64,000 nt of DNA, taken from positions 558,001-622,000 of the forward strand of contig NW_026570237.1 of assembly GCF_019649055.1 (NCBI RefSeq), given 5' to 3'. Each line of letters starts with the position of its first letter. Position 1 is the first letter of the stretch. The notes under the pieces were generated by a model, which saw only the letters and a program-made list of their open reading frames with translations, was not told the DNA's origin and did not search any database. A program made the translations under genes and the position numbers. Of this stretch, positions 31,029 to 41,635 are shown piece after piece. The DNA comes from Paramacrobiotus metropolitanus (taxonomy: Eukaryota > Tardigrada > Eutardigrada > Parachela > Macrobiotidae).

Positions 31029-31880
31029 ATAAACGACAAGAGATCATCGCAGGAAGAGACCATAGGAACACAAGCAGCAAAGCACACCGCAGTTCGGGTT
31101 TGTCTTCTGGAAGTGGACATTGATGGCTGCTATGTGGACATCCCCAGCGTTCAACAATATTTGGAGGAAGCGCACAAAGAATTTACTCTAAGTCGGGTGC
31201 GAATCTTCCTAGAAGACAGTATAAATCGTGGCATCTTACTCGAGAAGACGGTTTGCGACGGGCGCTTTGGGCTGGAAGTGGCAGAAGATGTGCTAGAAAA
31301 CCAAAAGGAGAAGTTGGTGAACAGTTACGGCAAGCTTCGCTGCGCTATCCAAGCAAGTTTATACCACGCTCGTTATGTGCTCACTCAACAGGAAATTTTG
31401 CAATGGCTTCACCATACTTTTCAGCTGGAGTTGGAGGATTTCGACAACATGTCTGGACTGCTTAACATATAAGAACAAAATAGGAAAGCCGGCGCATATG
31501 GCCTACTGCAGCCTATTCCTGTCTATCAAGTCTGCCAAAGGTGGCAGATGGATCATGTAGGTTCATTTAGAAAATCAAAAACGCTAAGAAGTATTTAATT
31601 GTTGCTATTGAACAAGTTACGAATTTTGTTGCGCGAAAGCCGTTCGAACAGAAAACGCTGAGTGTTTGTCGTTTTGGCGCCCCTCGGCACTTAGGAACCG
31701 ACAGGCGCTCCGGATTTTGCAGTGAATTAGTTCAGAATATTCTTTTTTTTTGACCGGAACGGTACATAACTGTTCGACCAGTTATCATCCGCAAAGCCAA
31801 GGCCTCGTTGAACATATGAATCGTACTACTGTGACATCGTTGGCTATGTATTGTTCTTCCACCCTCTACCTATCTGCGAA
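31029..31880 (+). pseudogene. Gypsy-type integrase remnant
   Basis: The frame open to 31472 resembles the sequence before the integrase zinc finger (FLEDSINRGILLEKTVCDGRFGLEV), with a CLDC pair near 31445 in a shifted frame. Then, in several frames, come GLLQPIPV, a first Asp (MDHVGSF), a second Asp (LGTDRRSGF) and the Glu (YHPQSQGLVEHMNR) of the DDE core. At least three frameshifts and stops separate these blocks. Decayed and inactive; no LTR was located beside it. Confidence 0.6.
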
Positions 31881-33894
31881 ATATGCTTGTATACTTTCTT
31901 CCGGCAATTTCTTTCTTTTATTCAAATATGCTGTCATATGGAAATATATCCCGGAGGTCAATATTATTGTCTAGCATTTCATATGTTTCAAAAAATATTG
32001 AATTCTTTCTGGATCCATAGCCATCTCTTCTATCAGTCCTGGTGTGATCAAATTGATGTTTCTTCCATTTGTTGTTGTCCCCTTCGCTTTAGACAAGGAC
32101 ACTCCTTTACCGGTACGGAATGCGCACATTTTCGGCCCGCAGTAAAAAACCAAAGTGATTCTGTCATCAACAGTTTCTGGTTTAACTTTTCCGGAATTCG
32201 CCCACGGGGAGGCTTGGAAGGCCGGGTCTCTCCAACGTAATTATGCAATCAGTATCAATATATAACAGGCGTTCGATACCTACGACGGTCATGCTAGCAT
32301 AGAGCTCCAGACGCGCTTAATTGAAGACAAGGCCAGCGTACATATGACAGATGTCGTAACCGCGTCAGACAGGGCGTGCCGGAGAAGCTGTCAGCTCCCG
32401 CATCGAAGCACTCCGACGACGCTTCCGAACCGGCTGAGGAGTTCGAATCCAAGGAACTCACGGTATCAGCAGCATGATCAGTATTTATGAATAAGTTAGC
32501 TTTAGAATCCGGCAGGGTTGCGAAGTGCGGACGTAAAAGTTCGAATCATATTTCTTATTCATGATGTCTCGTAAATCTTCGCCCAAGAGAGCTGAGGAAT
32601 TACCGCGACGACACACGCTCTCTACGGCGGCGATGAAGGCGCACGGCGTCCACGAGCATCCGAATCATCCGTGGGGATATCGCCTAAGATCCTCTGCCGA
32701 CCTCGCTGCGGGATGAGTGATGCAATCGCACGTTGGGCCGTTATCATTTGGTTCCCGGGCTAATCGACATAATCCAGCTGATCGCCAGCCCTCTACCTCT
32801 GCTGGTACAGAGCGCGATACGATCGTGCGTGACAGTGCGCGACGGGGAACTTTCAACACTACAACGGAGCAAACTTGCTGGCGTAACGCACAGCCGTATT
32901 CTTCATCCTCAAAGCCTGAGCCTGGAGAAGCCTCCATTAAACATATTCATGCACATCTTGCGCGAGATCATCACGCGCTACCACCCTGCTCCTCATAACC
33001 AAATCAGTCACAACACATAAACGGACACGCGCACACAATACTAAATGCAGATCTTCACCGCCAGTTACGGAAAGCTTGAGACTGGAATTGTCCGCAAATT
33101 CCCCTCAACGTTTCACTGAGATATTGCCCAGGAAAAAGTCATGTGAACCTCAGATGATCCATTCATGAGTGAAGCAACGGAGATCTCGGAGAGCGGTCCC
33201 ATTATCTTACAATACTGTGGGTGGAAACCACGAAGCAATTTATTTCTGGCATTAAAGCACATTTTGGTGATCCCGGCGGAATGGTTTGCAAGTATTGCGC
33301 GGCCGTATAGCAAAAGTGTGGGATATTACGCCTCTAGCTTTTAGATGTCCCCATCAAGTTAAGAATAAAATAAAGTCGAGGTCGCGGCAAGTTCAGAGAT
33401 CACTGAATAACATCACTGAATAACCTGAGTATTCTGACCGGCTAATTTAAACTGACGATATAGGAGATTTGAGATTAGGTATTCCTAATAAATATTAGCA
33501 ATCCGGACTACAGCATACGTAAGACTGAAAACATGTGTCCTAATGACCGCACTCAAAACGATGATGAAGAAACAAAAAACAATGAGCTAACTGCTGCGTG
33601 AGCATCAGGTGAGCCAATTCTTTAGCCTTCGTGGAGAATATATGTATTGTTCCCGGTAGAACTGGACAAAGCTTGGGAGCAACCGTAGTAGGCCGTAGAG
33701 TGCGTGTAGTCGCCAGAGGAGATTAACTTCGCGCATGAGGTGCAACAGTGGACGTCTTTCTTGGAAGTGGGAACATGAAAAAAATCAAGGTGAATTATGG
33801 GAACAGCATTTATAATATAAATAATTCCTTGAGTGCTGAAAGGAGTTGCTCCAGCGGAGCATTTATTATCGAACATAGCAACTTTATTGTAGTG
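31881..33894. other. no supported gene
   Basis: Short overlapping ORFs on both strands (for example 32665-32937) have no recognisable similarity. Confidence 0.3.
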
Positions 33895-33978
33895 CACTGA
33901 AAATCTGGCTTTTGGCTGGTTAGTACTCTGGCTGGGCACTGAAAATATAGCTTTTGGCTGGTTAGTACTCCACAGTCG
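33895..33978. repeat. tandem duplication, 42-bp unit
   Basis: cactgaaaat...gcttttggctggttagtactc occurs at 33895 and again at 33937 with few differences. Confidence 0.75.
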
Positions 33979-36900
33979 CGTAACGCTCTGGATATAGCAC
34001 TGTTAAACTGCACGCGATGCTCCAAAAAAAACTTAAGTATTGACAGAAGCCATTTTCACCAGGTTTAGTAGGATTTATAGCATTGATAATATAATATATT
34101 ACTGTTCATAAATAAACTCGGAGCACAGGCCCCTGATGCGCGTATTTAGCAAAGCGTTTACCTGGCCATAGACGGGTAGTTTCTTGTTGCACAAGCACAA
34201 GCGGCATGGAATACCGCATTCTGCCTGGGCGGCCTTAGACACGGGCCCTATAATCTATTTACCATTTATAGCTATACAAAGAACGGCGAAAAGCACGGTA
34301 AAAATCGGTTTGGGCTAGAAAGGAACCAGCAAAGATCGAAACTTGGGTAATTCTTTGAAATTGCTAGTAAAAGCCTAATGGTATTTGCTGGTTTTTATGA
34401 CGTCATTTCTGTTGCAATGCACAACGGCTGACGCATTCAAATGAACAGTGCTTTTGCCTGTGCTAATATGACACAGAATGCCCAGCGCTCACTCTCCGCT
34501 CTTAGGCGAAATAGAGGGTGTCTTCTCCTTTCAGTCGTTGCATCCATATGCTAACTGCGTTACCGGATAACGATACACAAGTGTAGCAGATCGCCCCATT
34601 ATGATACTTGGTCATTTTTCACCAGTTTCTTCGCCAGTTGAATGCGCTTATTCAGCTTATAGTCATTCGGTAAGTCTAGTTTGCTCAGAGTGTTCTTTCG
34701 GTCGCGATATTCTTTCGCACTATCGATAGCCCATTGTGATTAAAACAAAATTTTTAGCTGAACTCTAGAGATAATTGGACAGCACGTGCGCTTTGCGCGC
34801 ATCGTCCCAAAACAAAGCAACTGCCGCACGTACGAACTGAGAAAAGGATTGCATAAAAGTATAAGAGGCTTTAAAAGTTTTGCACGGCGCAAGCTTGGAC
34901 AATAACATTATTGTTGCCAGAGGTCATTCTAGGCGATTTTTTACTAGCTAACAAGATCGCCTGAAAAGCGATATTGAGGTTTTATTGTATACACTATCAA
35001 AGATTTGATATGGAGTTTCACGTAGCTGATACGACGTGCCATTGGGGAGCAAAATTCTATTCCATCTACCAGCTGCTAGCTGCCCTATCGATTATCGTTT
35101 TCCCAGTCGCTGCTAACTCCATACACATACTGATTCTTTTACATCTGCACCAGAATTCAACGACTACTGGACGTTTTGAATGCCGGTTTTTCTTTTGCAA
35201 GAGCATAGCGTCTGTACAGTTGTCAAGTACAGTGTCAAACGGGAAACCCAATTACAGCCGAGATGACTATCCATAGATCTACAACTGTATTTCCTTATTA
35301 GTCTGCCGCAAGCGTTCATAATCATGCCACCAGTTGAAAAACAGAATTTGTCCTTTAAATTGTCACCTAAATCAATCTACGCTTTTTTACGGAAAATCAA
35401 TACCGAAAATGTGGCATCCGACGACGACAAAGCAGACAATGACCATATTATGGTGGAGTTTTATTCTTACGGACGGCACCTGTCGATTATTCCGTTTGTT
35501 GTGATAGTTTTTGTTTAACCTTTAAAATTTCCGGTTGATCTCTATTTTTAGCGGTAATGTTTGCTAGATTTTTTCGTAAGTGTTTCGTCTTTCCAGTGCT
35601 CAGAGAAACGAAGAAAGGTTTTACAACTATTCAACTTAATTAAAGTGATCTGTTTTACAGACCAAGTAATACAACTGTACAATGTCTCGCGGACTTAGTC
35701 TTGCGACATTGCCTTCGCAATAAGTAGTAGGTCACAATCAGACATTCATGGTATTTTGCCAGCTTTGAAACAAGCTGATAGCGTTGCTTTGCTGAGATCG
35801 TTTAATCTTAAACGCGTCGGCGTTTTGCCAAGCGGCGAACTGACCATACATCCCAGTCCCCAATAACATTCCTTAATAATGCCCCTAATTTGTTCCGAAC
35901 GTCCGCTGCTAATCGGTGATGTTATCATGTTTACCTTGGAGAAGTCGATATCGGCAACTTCACTGTTACGATATTGTGACAGGACATAATACCGAAATGA
36001 GGCTGCCGTCCCGAACAACAAGGCCTTTGTTTTCCTCCTTTTGGTCAGAGACAGTTGAAGAATATAGGACGGACACACTCTGCAACATTCGTGTGGAATC
36101 ATTACCATTCGCACAGTCATCCTACAACTATTATTGCAGAGAAGCGTCGATTCCTTACATAAAATTCCGAAATGTCTTGTAGATAGTCAAGCACAGCCTC
36201 CTCCTGCAGTCGACTGGCTATCGATAGCCTGTAAATAACGGCCTTACGCAATCCGCGTCAACCGCCTCGACGTCCCCGTCAGGCCAACTGATGGTCACCG
36301 CAATTGGTTGCCCAAAATAGCGCCACATATCCAAACACGCAGTGGTTGGTTGCAACAACACTATATTCAACGTCAAAAACTTTTGGTAATTTTGTGTATC
36401 TGTATTTAAAAATCCAGAAACGATTGGCCACCGACGAGTATGACAGGCAACCCTGCTTACACTGGCACCTTTGGACCAGCAGTGTCGATGATGGATGAGT
36501 GAGCAATGTGAGGCCACGCGAAGCATTGGTCGCTGTTCTGGAGACAGTAAGAAAGAAAAAGTATAGTCATGAGAAAAGTGACCTGATAGGGACAGCTGCT
36601 TATCACACGTTTGTATGATAAGTGCATGCTCACATCGTGATGCAAGCAAGCTTTCCGGTTAGTCTTTCTCTCATAGAAGCTTTTGCTTGAACTGAACATC
36701 GAACGGCTTTCTTTATACATGTCAAAAATGGAAGTCAGAATAGTATTACAAGGAGCACCGCTTATTCTGGGACACGGATCTTTCGCGAATAGTTTCATCA
36801 CGAAAAAATCGTTTTAGGGAATCCCATACTCCACGCAACCCGAACACCGTTTGCATTCAAACACCGCAAAGAACTTTGTATCCGCAAGCAGCACACTGTA

Positions 36901-37240
36901 TGTAAAATGTTTACCAAATACAATGCGCAAATGATTCAAATGATCCTCGAAATTAGGTTAAAATACCTGAATACCGACCAAGTGGACTGTCACTAAACTT
37001 CCACAGTCAGCAAACAACTGACTCATGATACGATAAAATGTCAAAGACCAAACGCGAGTCAAAAGCCCACACGTTCGAAGCGATATTGACCTTGCAATTC
37101 ACCAAGTACAGTGAACACGGTTTTATCTTTGGAAGATTTGTCGCGTTCAATTCTTCAGTATCCGCTGGCAAGATCTAAACTAGGAAAAATTTTGCTACCA
37201 TTAAATTTGTCCAATATAAATGATAATCAAGCAGCGATGG
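33979..37240. other. no recognised gene
   Basis: Minus-strand frames at 35746-36120 (124 codons) and 36218-36801 are moderately protein-like but unrecognised. They could belong to the virus-like cluster to the right, where capsid genes would be expected, but no capsid, adenain-like protease or polymerase motif was found. Confidence 0.3.
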
Positions 37241-37558
37241 TTAATTCGTATCGATACATCGATATATCGATAATTCCGTTAATTCGTATCGATATATACC
37301 TCCTTTTTGCGCTAAAATTGTTCGCTTTTTAACGTGTGAAAGTTTCCTGTCGGCTAAACGCTTAATTATCGGTGCAAAACGTCGTGCTCTGGCTAAATTA
37401 ACTTTACTCAAAGCCGTTGGTTGCTTGACCAAATTTAAACAAGCTTCTTCAATTGCTAAAATTTGTTTTTTAGAAGCAACCTGTAAAAAATATCTACGCT
37501 GTCGTGGATTCATAATTTCAAAAGCGCGTAGTATACTGAGAACGTCTTCTGGATTCAT
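37241..37558 (-). CDS. small basic Polinton/adintovirus-type protein, C-terminus altered
   Basis: ATG at 37558, 105 residues. Residues about 15-85 fit a small basic protein often found beside Polinton/adintovirus genes in animal genomes: a helical start, a Cys-containing middle helix (EEACLNLV), then ADRKLSHVKKRTILAQKGG. In that family the double Gly is normally followed by a hydrophobic tail. Here the frame instead runs into TATCGATA-rich sequence (37245-37305), so the natural C-terminus is probably lost. A role in virion DNA condensation or as a minor capsid component is inferred from the family setting. It lies 54 bp downstream of the ATPase on the same strand. Confidence 0.5.
   Translation of the reverse strand: MNPEDVLSILRAFEIMNPRQRRYFLQVASKKQILAIEEACLNLVKQPTALSKVNLARARRFAPIIKRLADRKLSHVKKRTILAQKGGIYRYELTELSIYRCIDTN
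37245..37305. repeat. cluster of TATCGATA-like motifs
   Basis: Three or four overlapping atcgata/tatcgat words and a duplicated gttaattcgtatcgata. TATCGATA is the DREF-binding element in Drosophila; relevance here is unknown. Confidence 0.5.
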
Positions 37559-37612
37559 TTTTCCACGTATATTTTCCGGTAGTCAGATATGTTTGACTGT
37601 AGCCTTAGCTTG

Positions 37613-38191
37613 TCAATCAGTATCAGGACGCCAATTTATTACCAAATAACCAAAAGGTTCCTTTATAGCCTTTTTGTATGCATCACACAAATGCGGCATA
37701 CCTAGCTGGCGAGAAAGTAGTTTAATCTGTTGTACATCACGTACAGATTTAAATAAAATTAAATATTGTGAGTTAAGGGAGATATCTCTCATGCTTTTAC
37801 CTTGTTTGTATAAATTTTGCGATATAAAGATAACGGAAACATTTTTATAATGCACATCTCTAGTAAATATTGTCGAACACTTTGCGTTTTTTGATATTTC
37901 TTCCATGAGATCATCAAGAATAAGTAGCGTAGGCGTATTTCTATCAAAAAAATTTTCATCTTCCAAGATTTTATCCTTTCCTGGCAGCAGCTCGATGGAC
38001 TTATCAAAATTACCGAATGCCTCTTGCCATGTACCGTACGCATATACCATACGTATGGGCGCGGGTGTGAAATTATTGGGAGTACTCCGTAAAAGTTGCA
38101 TCGTAAATGTCGATTTTCCGGACATAGTTGGACCAGAAATATAAAGCGAACAAGGAGTTTTAAATCTGAAATCAAAAGTCACCTTTTCCAT
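37613..38191 (-). CDS. A32-like packaging ATPase (FtsK/HerA type)
   Basis: ATG at 38191 chosen (the frame extends seven codons upstream without ATG); 192 residues. Walker A SGPTMSGKST lies near residues 20-29 and Walker B TPTLLILDDLMEE near 87-99. Further family-like segments are VSVIFISQNLY and SLNSQYLILFKS. Length and motifs fit the genome-packaging ATPases of Polintons/Mavericks, adintoviruses and related dsDNA viruses, which pump DNA into the capsid. The ORF is intact. It lies between the TBP-like and the small basic protein genes on the same strand. Confidence 0.75.
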   Translation of the reverse strand: MEKVTFDFRFKTPCSLYISGPTMSGKSTFTMQLLRSTPNNFTPAPIRMVYAYGTWQEAFGNFDKSIELLPGKDKILEDENFFDRNTPTLLILDDLMEEISKNAKCSTIFTRDVHYKNVSVIFISQNLYKQGKSMRDISLNSQYLILFKSVRDVQQIKLLSRQLGMPHLCDAYKKAIKEPFGYLVINWRPDTD

Positions 38192-38293
38192 TTTAAAAAA
38201 CTCCGTTTTCAAACCGCTATTTGTATGCTTTATCTATGAGAAATTTTTTTCAAGAAACTCCTGATTTTGACTTTGAAAAACTCGTTTATCGAT

Positions 38294-38833
38294 TCAGATT
38301 CTGCAGTTTTCAGTTGAAGAATCTAGGAGTTTTATTATAAATTCAAAAACTTCTTGAATTTGTTCCGAAGAAGTACAACCAAGGACTACACAGCTATCGG
38401 TATGAAAAATATGAATGGTGGCGTACGAAAGCTTTAATTTTAGTGCTGGAAACAGCTCTGGCTCTAGTAGACGTTGCACAGAGAAGTTTTTCGCTTTCTC
38501 GTAAAGCTTTACCAAGTTAACGTTGTGTGTATGTTTGTACGCGAAAACGGTATTTGCGACACTGCTGTCCTTAATGTTTAACTCTATACCTTGAGTATAA
38601 AGCATCATTTGATAACATTTTAGAAGTGAATACGACCCTGTAATACTTTTAGCACCGTTTATTATAGCTTTACCATTAGGGAATAATTGACAGAACGTTT
38701 TGTTTTCTAAACTTAAAGTGACAGAATTAAATCCTTTAACAGACTTTGTATTAATTGGAAATGATTTCCAAACTTTCTCCAAACAAATCGCTTTGTCGAA
38801 TTGGACGGAAAGAATGACGTTACGGATATCCAT
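38294..38833 (-). CDS. TATA-binding-protein-like protein
   Basis: Start taken at the ATG at 38833 (an alternative ATG is at 38845), giving about 179 residues, the size of a bare TBP core. The two-fold TBP architecture is visible. The first repeat has ILSVQFDKAICLEKVWKSFP and a GKAIINGAKS strand-helix. The second has FSVQRLLEPELFPALKLKL (EPELFP is a TBP signature), SCVVLGCTSSEQIQEVFEFI and a final helix. It is strongly diverged from cellular TBPs, and several DNA-contacting Phe positions cannot be confirmed. ASFV and mimivirus encode TBP homologues; I know of none described next to a Polinton-type ATPase. It probably directs late or whole-element transcription. Confidence 0.7.
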   Translation of the reverse strand: MDIRNVILSVQFDKAICLEKVWKSFPINTKSVKGFNSVTLSLENKTFCQLFPNGKAIINGAKSITGSYSLLKCYQMMLYTQGIELNIKDSSVANTVFAYKHTHNVNLVKLYEKAKNFSVQRLLEPELFPALKLKLSYATIHIFHTDSCVVLGCTSSEQIQEVFEFIIKLLDSSTENCRI

Positions 38834-38871
38834 GGCTACGAGCATTAATTGCGACAGTGTCAACTTGGAAC

Positions 38872-38881
38872 CTTTATATAC
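38872..38881 (-). promoter_or_regulatory. TATA box of the TBP-like gene
   Basis: Minus strand GTATATAAAG, 39 nt upstream of the ATG at 38833, implying a very short 5' UTR. Confidence 0.55.
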
Positions 38882-39057
38882 CTTTCAAGTTAAGACTGTC
38901 ACAAATAATGGCTTCTAAGCCTTCTTTCTTTTCATAACAAACAGAACAGAGTAAATGCTAAGTAAGATATGCTAATAAAAATTGAAGCATCCAGTCAGAC
39001 AACAATATTCCGTCCCCAGTGCTGGATGTAGATTTCCTCCATGAGATTGATGAATCC

Positions 39058-39441
39058 CTAATATGGTAGTTGAATGGTGCGCCGAGGTTGAGAGAAACGA
39101 ATCATACGTCCGTATTTTGGGTGGATGCTGACAGTAACATCCACACAGCCCTGACCCGGTAGAGAAAACTTTTGAGCGCTCTTGTCAACGATGGCGCGGT
39201 CCATGTAGTCCTGGAGCGCCCCGTTACGAATCATCCCTAACATGCTGTTGATATCGGCATAAGCCAGGCGAACTCCTTTGTCCATGGCCTTCTTCAACCC
39301 AGAACCGTCCGGTTTGGCATCGAACACTAAGAAGAAGCAAACGTCTTTGGGGTTCCAAAACATACTAACTACAGCGTTGATTTTGTAGATAGTAAAATCT
39401 TCATGCACCCCGAAAACTTCCAAAGCACGTACTAAAGCCAT
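39058..39441 (-). CDS. hypothetical protein of the virus-like cluster
   Basis: ATG at 39441, 127 residues, intact, same strand as the TBP-like gene. Alternating hydrophobic strands in the first half, then a helix (YADINSMLGMI) and a C-terminal strand-rich end. The pattern is loosely like the PC4-type single-stranded-DNA-binding fold, but I cannot claim homology. A TATA box lies 60 nt upstream. Confidence 0.4.
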   Translation of the reverse strand: MALVRALEVFGVHEDFTIYKINAVVSMFWNPKDVCFFLVFDAKPDGSGLKKAMDKGVRLAYADINSMLGMIRNGALQDYMDRAIVDKSAQKFSLPGQGCVDVTVSIHPKYGRMIRFSQPRRTIQLPY

Positions 39442-39500
39442 GTTGATGTCAACAGTAGAGCAGTAAACGCAAAACTAAAATTACTACAGACAAACGTTGC

Positions 39501-39510
39501 TCTTATAGAC
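39501..39510 (-). promoter_or_regulatory. TATA box overlapping the upstream gene's stop codon
   Basis: Minus strand GTCTATAAGA; its TAA is the stop codon of the 39503-40129 ORF. About 60 nt upstream of the ATG at 39441. Confidence 0.5.
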
Positions 39511-40129
39511 TTACAACAGTGAAATTCCACTGGCGAAAAAACTCCAGTGGCGATGGTGCGCCAGTGACGTCATAGGCGTCGTACTTGGACAGTATATCCA
39601 TATATTGTGTTTCAAGACGATACAGTAAAGTTTCGTCGTGCGCAATTCTCCACACGTCACCATTTGTCATGTCCTTTGCTAGCAAAACAATAGCTGAAGC
39701 ACATTCGAGATGAAATTCCGCTGGTAACGGTTGAATATTGAAGCTTTGAATGAAGGCCAACGAACGTCGCAAATCACCCCATTTTATGGAATGCAGCAGT
39801 TTGATTCCTTTTTTAGGAATTCTCGCGCGGCCGCAAGAGATCTCACCAATGAATCGATCGATTTGGATGACGGTGACCCCGTTTACAACTACGCGCTTCG
39901 CCATCAAACCGTCGCTAAAATCTTTAGCGTCTTCGCGGCTGTTCGCTTCACGTAGATAAACAAAGACCTGTAGAAATTCCGGAATCGAAAGTAACAAAGA
40001 TTTCTTATAACATCGAAATCCAGTCATTTGGATTTTACCAGAATCTAAGAATTTCAGATGAAAAGATCCAGAATAGTATTCTCGTTGCGCTGGGATAAAA
40101 AGTAAGTCTGAAAGGTCAAACGAATCCAT
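39503..40129 (-). CDS. hypothetical protein with possible PC4-like segment
   Basis: Start placed at the ATG at 40129 (208 residues) because a TATA box lies just upstream at 40174-40182. The same frame is open to 40351, but that stretch would overlap the promoter and the opposite gene's start. Residues about 60-125 contain VVNGVTVIQIDRF, IPKKGIKL and a following helix, resembling the core of PC4/p15 coactivators, which bind single-stranded DNA. A transcription or replication role in the cluster is inferred. The rest is unrecognised. Confidence 0.45.
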   Translation of the reverse strand: MDSFDLSDLLFIPAQREYYSGSFHLKFLDSGKIQMTGFRCYKKSLLLSIPEFLQVFVYLREANSREDAKDFSDGLMAKRVVVNGVTVIQIDRFIGEISCGRARIPKKGIKLLHSIKWGDLRRSLAFIQSFNIQPLPAEFHLECASAIVLLAKDMTNGDVWRIAHDETLLYRLETQYMDILSKYDAYDVTGAPSPLEFFRQWNFTVVSL

Positions 40130-40173
40130 GGCTGCAGATGATGCAAATGAGCTTTCAACGACAAAGAATCGAG

Positions 40174-40182
40174 TTATATATA
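40174..40182 (-). promoter_or_regulatory. TATA box of the 39503-40129 gene
   Basis: Minus strand TATATATAA about 45 nt upstream of the ATG at 40129. Confidence 0.55.
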
Positions 40183-40349
40183 CGGAACAAACATGGTCAG
40201 AACGCGCTAGTACATGTTCGTACATGAATGTCGCCACCAGTTGACTGCACCAGAGAGAGTCAGAGAGAAAGTGGGTCATCGCCAGTACCGTTTCATGGAT
40301 AAAAGCTGATTTCTTTGGCAACGAAAGCTCGTTTGCAATTTCAAACGCC

Positions 40350-41589
40350 ATGGATCAGTTCCAAGGCTGTTTATTAGGCGCACTCATCGGAGAATGTGTT
40401 GGAACACCCCTCAGGCGCCCCACGTCCTGCCACATGAACCTGGCGGGGGTGCGTAGTGAAATTTCGACTTACTGGGAAAAAATGCTACTGACCCACGCTT
40501 ACGGAAGGTCACTACTGGATACCGGCTACTTTTCCATGGAAAATGCCGCTCGGGAATGCAGCAATGCTTTTTACCAGAATTACACTAAGCGGAGAGCCTT
40601 TGGCGAACTGACTGAGATTATTGCCAGCTGGAAACATTCGCCCCCAGAGACTGGACCGCCGCGGCGCAGAGCGTCCGCAACCGGGGAACAGAGTGTAATC
40701 CTGCCACTTGGATAACGGCGTTTCCCTTGTACTTTTACAATCGGACGGAGCAGATGAGTTACTCTGTAGACCGTGTAGCTCGACTTACCCACTCCTCCAA
40801 TGACGCCGCCGCTGGAGCACAGTTGCAGGCCTACGCCATTAATCTGGTTCTAAAGAATAAAAAGATGAAGGAGCTTGAGTTTCTCGCCGCTCTTGTTAAA
40901 TACACTAACAAGTCTCTCCCCGATTCTGTACGTCAGAAATTTCATACACGTATGATGATGGTGCTGGACTACGCGCAACGCGCTGAACCGAAAGAAAATT
41001 GTTCAAAGCGATTGGCATTGGCACCAGCCCTTTGGACGCAGTTCCCGTTGCCATTTACTGTGATGCTATTGGCCGCCGCAGCGGATGCCCTTTTGAAGCC
41101 ACCTTTCATGCGGCAATGTCAACTGGAGGATGCGCTGATGCCATTGGTACCATGGCTTGCGCCATTGCAGGAGCCTGGTCCGGGTTTTCAGGAATACCTG
41201 ACGAAATGGTGGGCATCTGGGACGGTCAGGAGGAGATTTATGCCTTAGCAGAAGAGCTGTACACGTACGTTTCCACACTGCACGGCCCCGACGGACCACT
41301 TTCCACGTTCGAAAATTGGCCACACCTCCTGCCTTCTGCTGGCGCCATGGCGAGGACGGGTCTGTACTACACCGGATCAAAGATACTGTTAAATGTCATT
41401 ACTGTCGGTTTACAAAGAGCAACTGGACACCGGGAGATCCATACAGTGACCATCAGAGATTTAACGAAAATTGTATTTTTGTCACAAACTGTACTGCTAC
41501 TCCTGCGTATGTTCATGCGGCCTGATTTGTTTTACTTAAACTTTGTTCATTGTTATTTGGTGAAAATAAAAGAGGGAGGGGAAAAATGA
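40350..41589 (+). pseudogene. ADP-ribosylglycohydrolase (ARH/DraG family), frameshifted
   Basis: The start FQGCLLGALIGECVG is the classic N-terminus of ARH/DraG hydrolases, which remove ADP-ribose from proteins or DNA. Homology continues in three frames: 40350 to about 40640, then to about 40990 (THSSNDAAAGAQLQAYA), then 40999-41589 (SPLDAVPVAIYC, STGGCADAIGTMACAIAGAW). Two frameshifts, or unrecognised introns, are needed. The metal-binding motif, normally GGDTDT in this family, reads GGCADA, and the first acidic motif is also absent, so even a restored reading would probably lack catalysis. The start codon overlaps the opposite-strand ATG at 40351. It is richer in GC than the cluster genes, suggesting captured or host origin. 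Confidence 0.6.
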
Positions 41590-41635
41590 AACAAAAGAAA
41601 GGGGGTAAACATGACCCAGAAACTGGATCCGGTTT

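Noticed and set aside
38235-38339. 34-codon plus-strand ORF between the ATPase and TBP-like genes
   Set aside because: Overlaps the 3' end of the TBP-like gene on the other strand and has no independent support.
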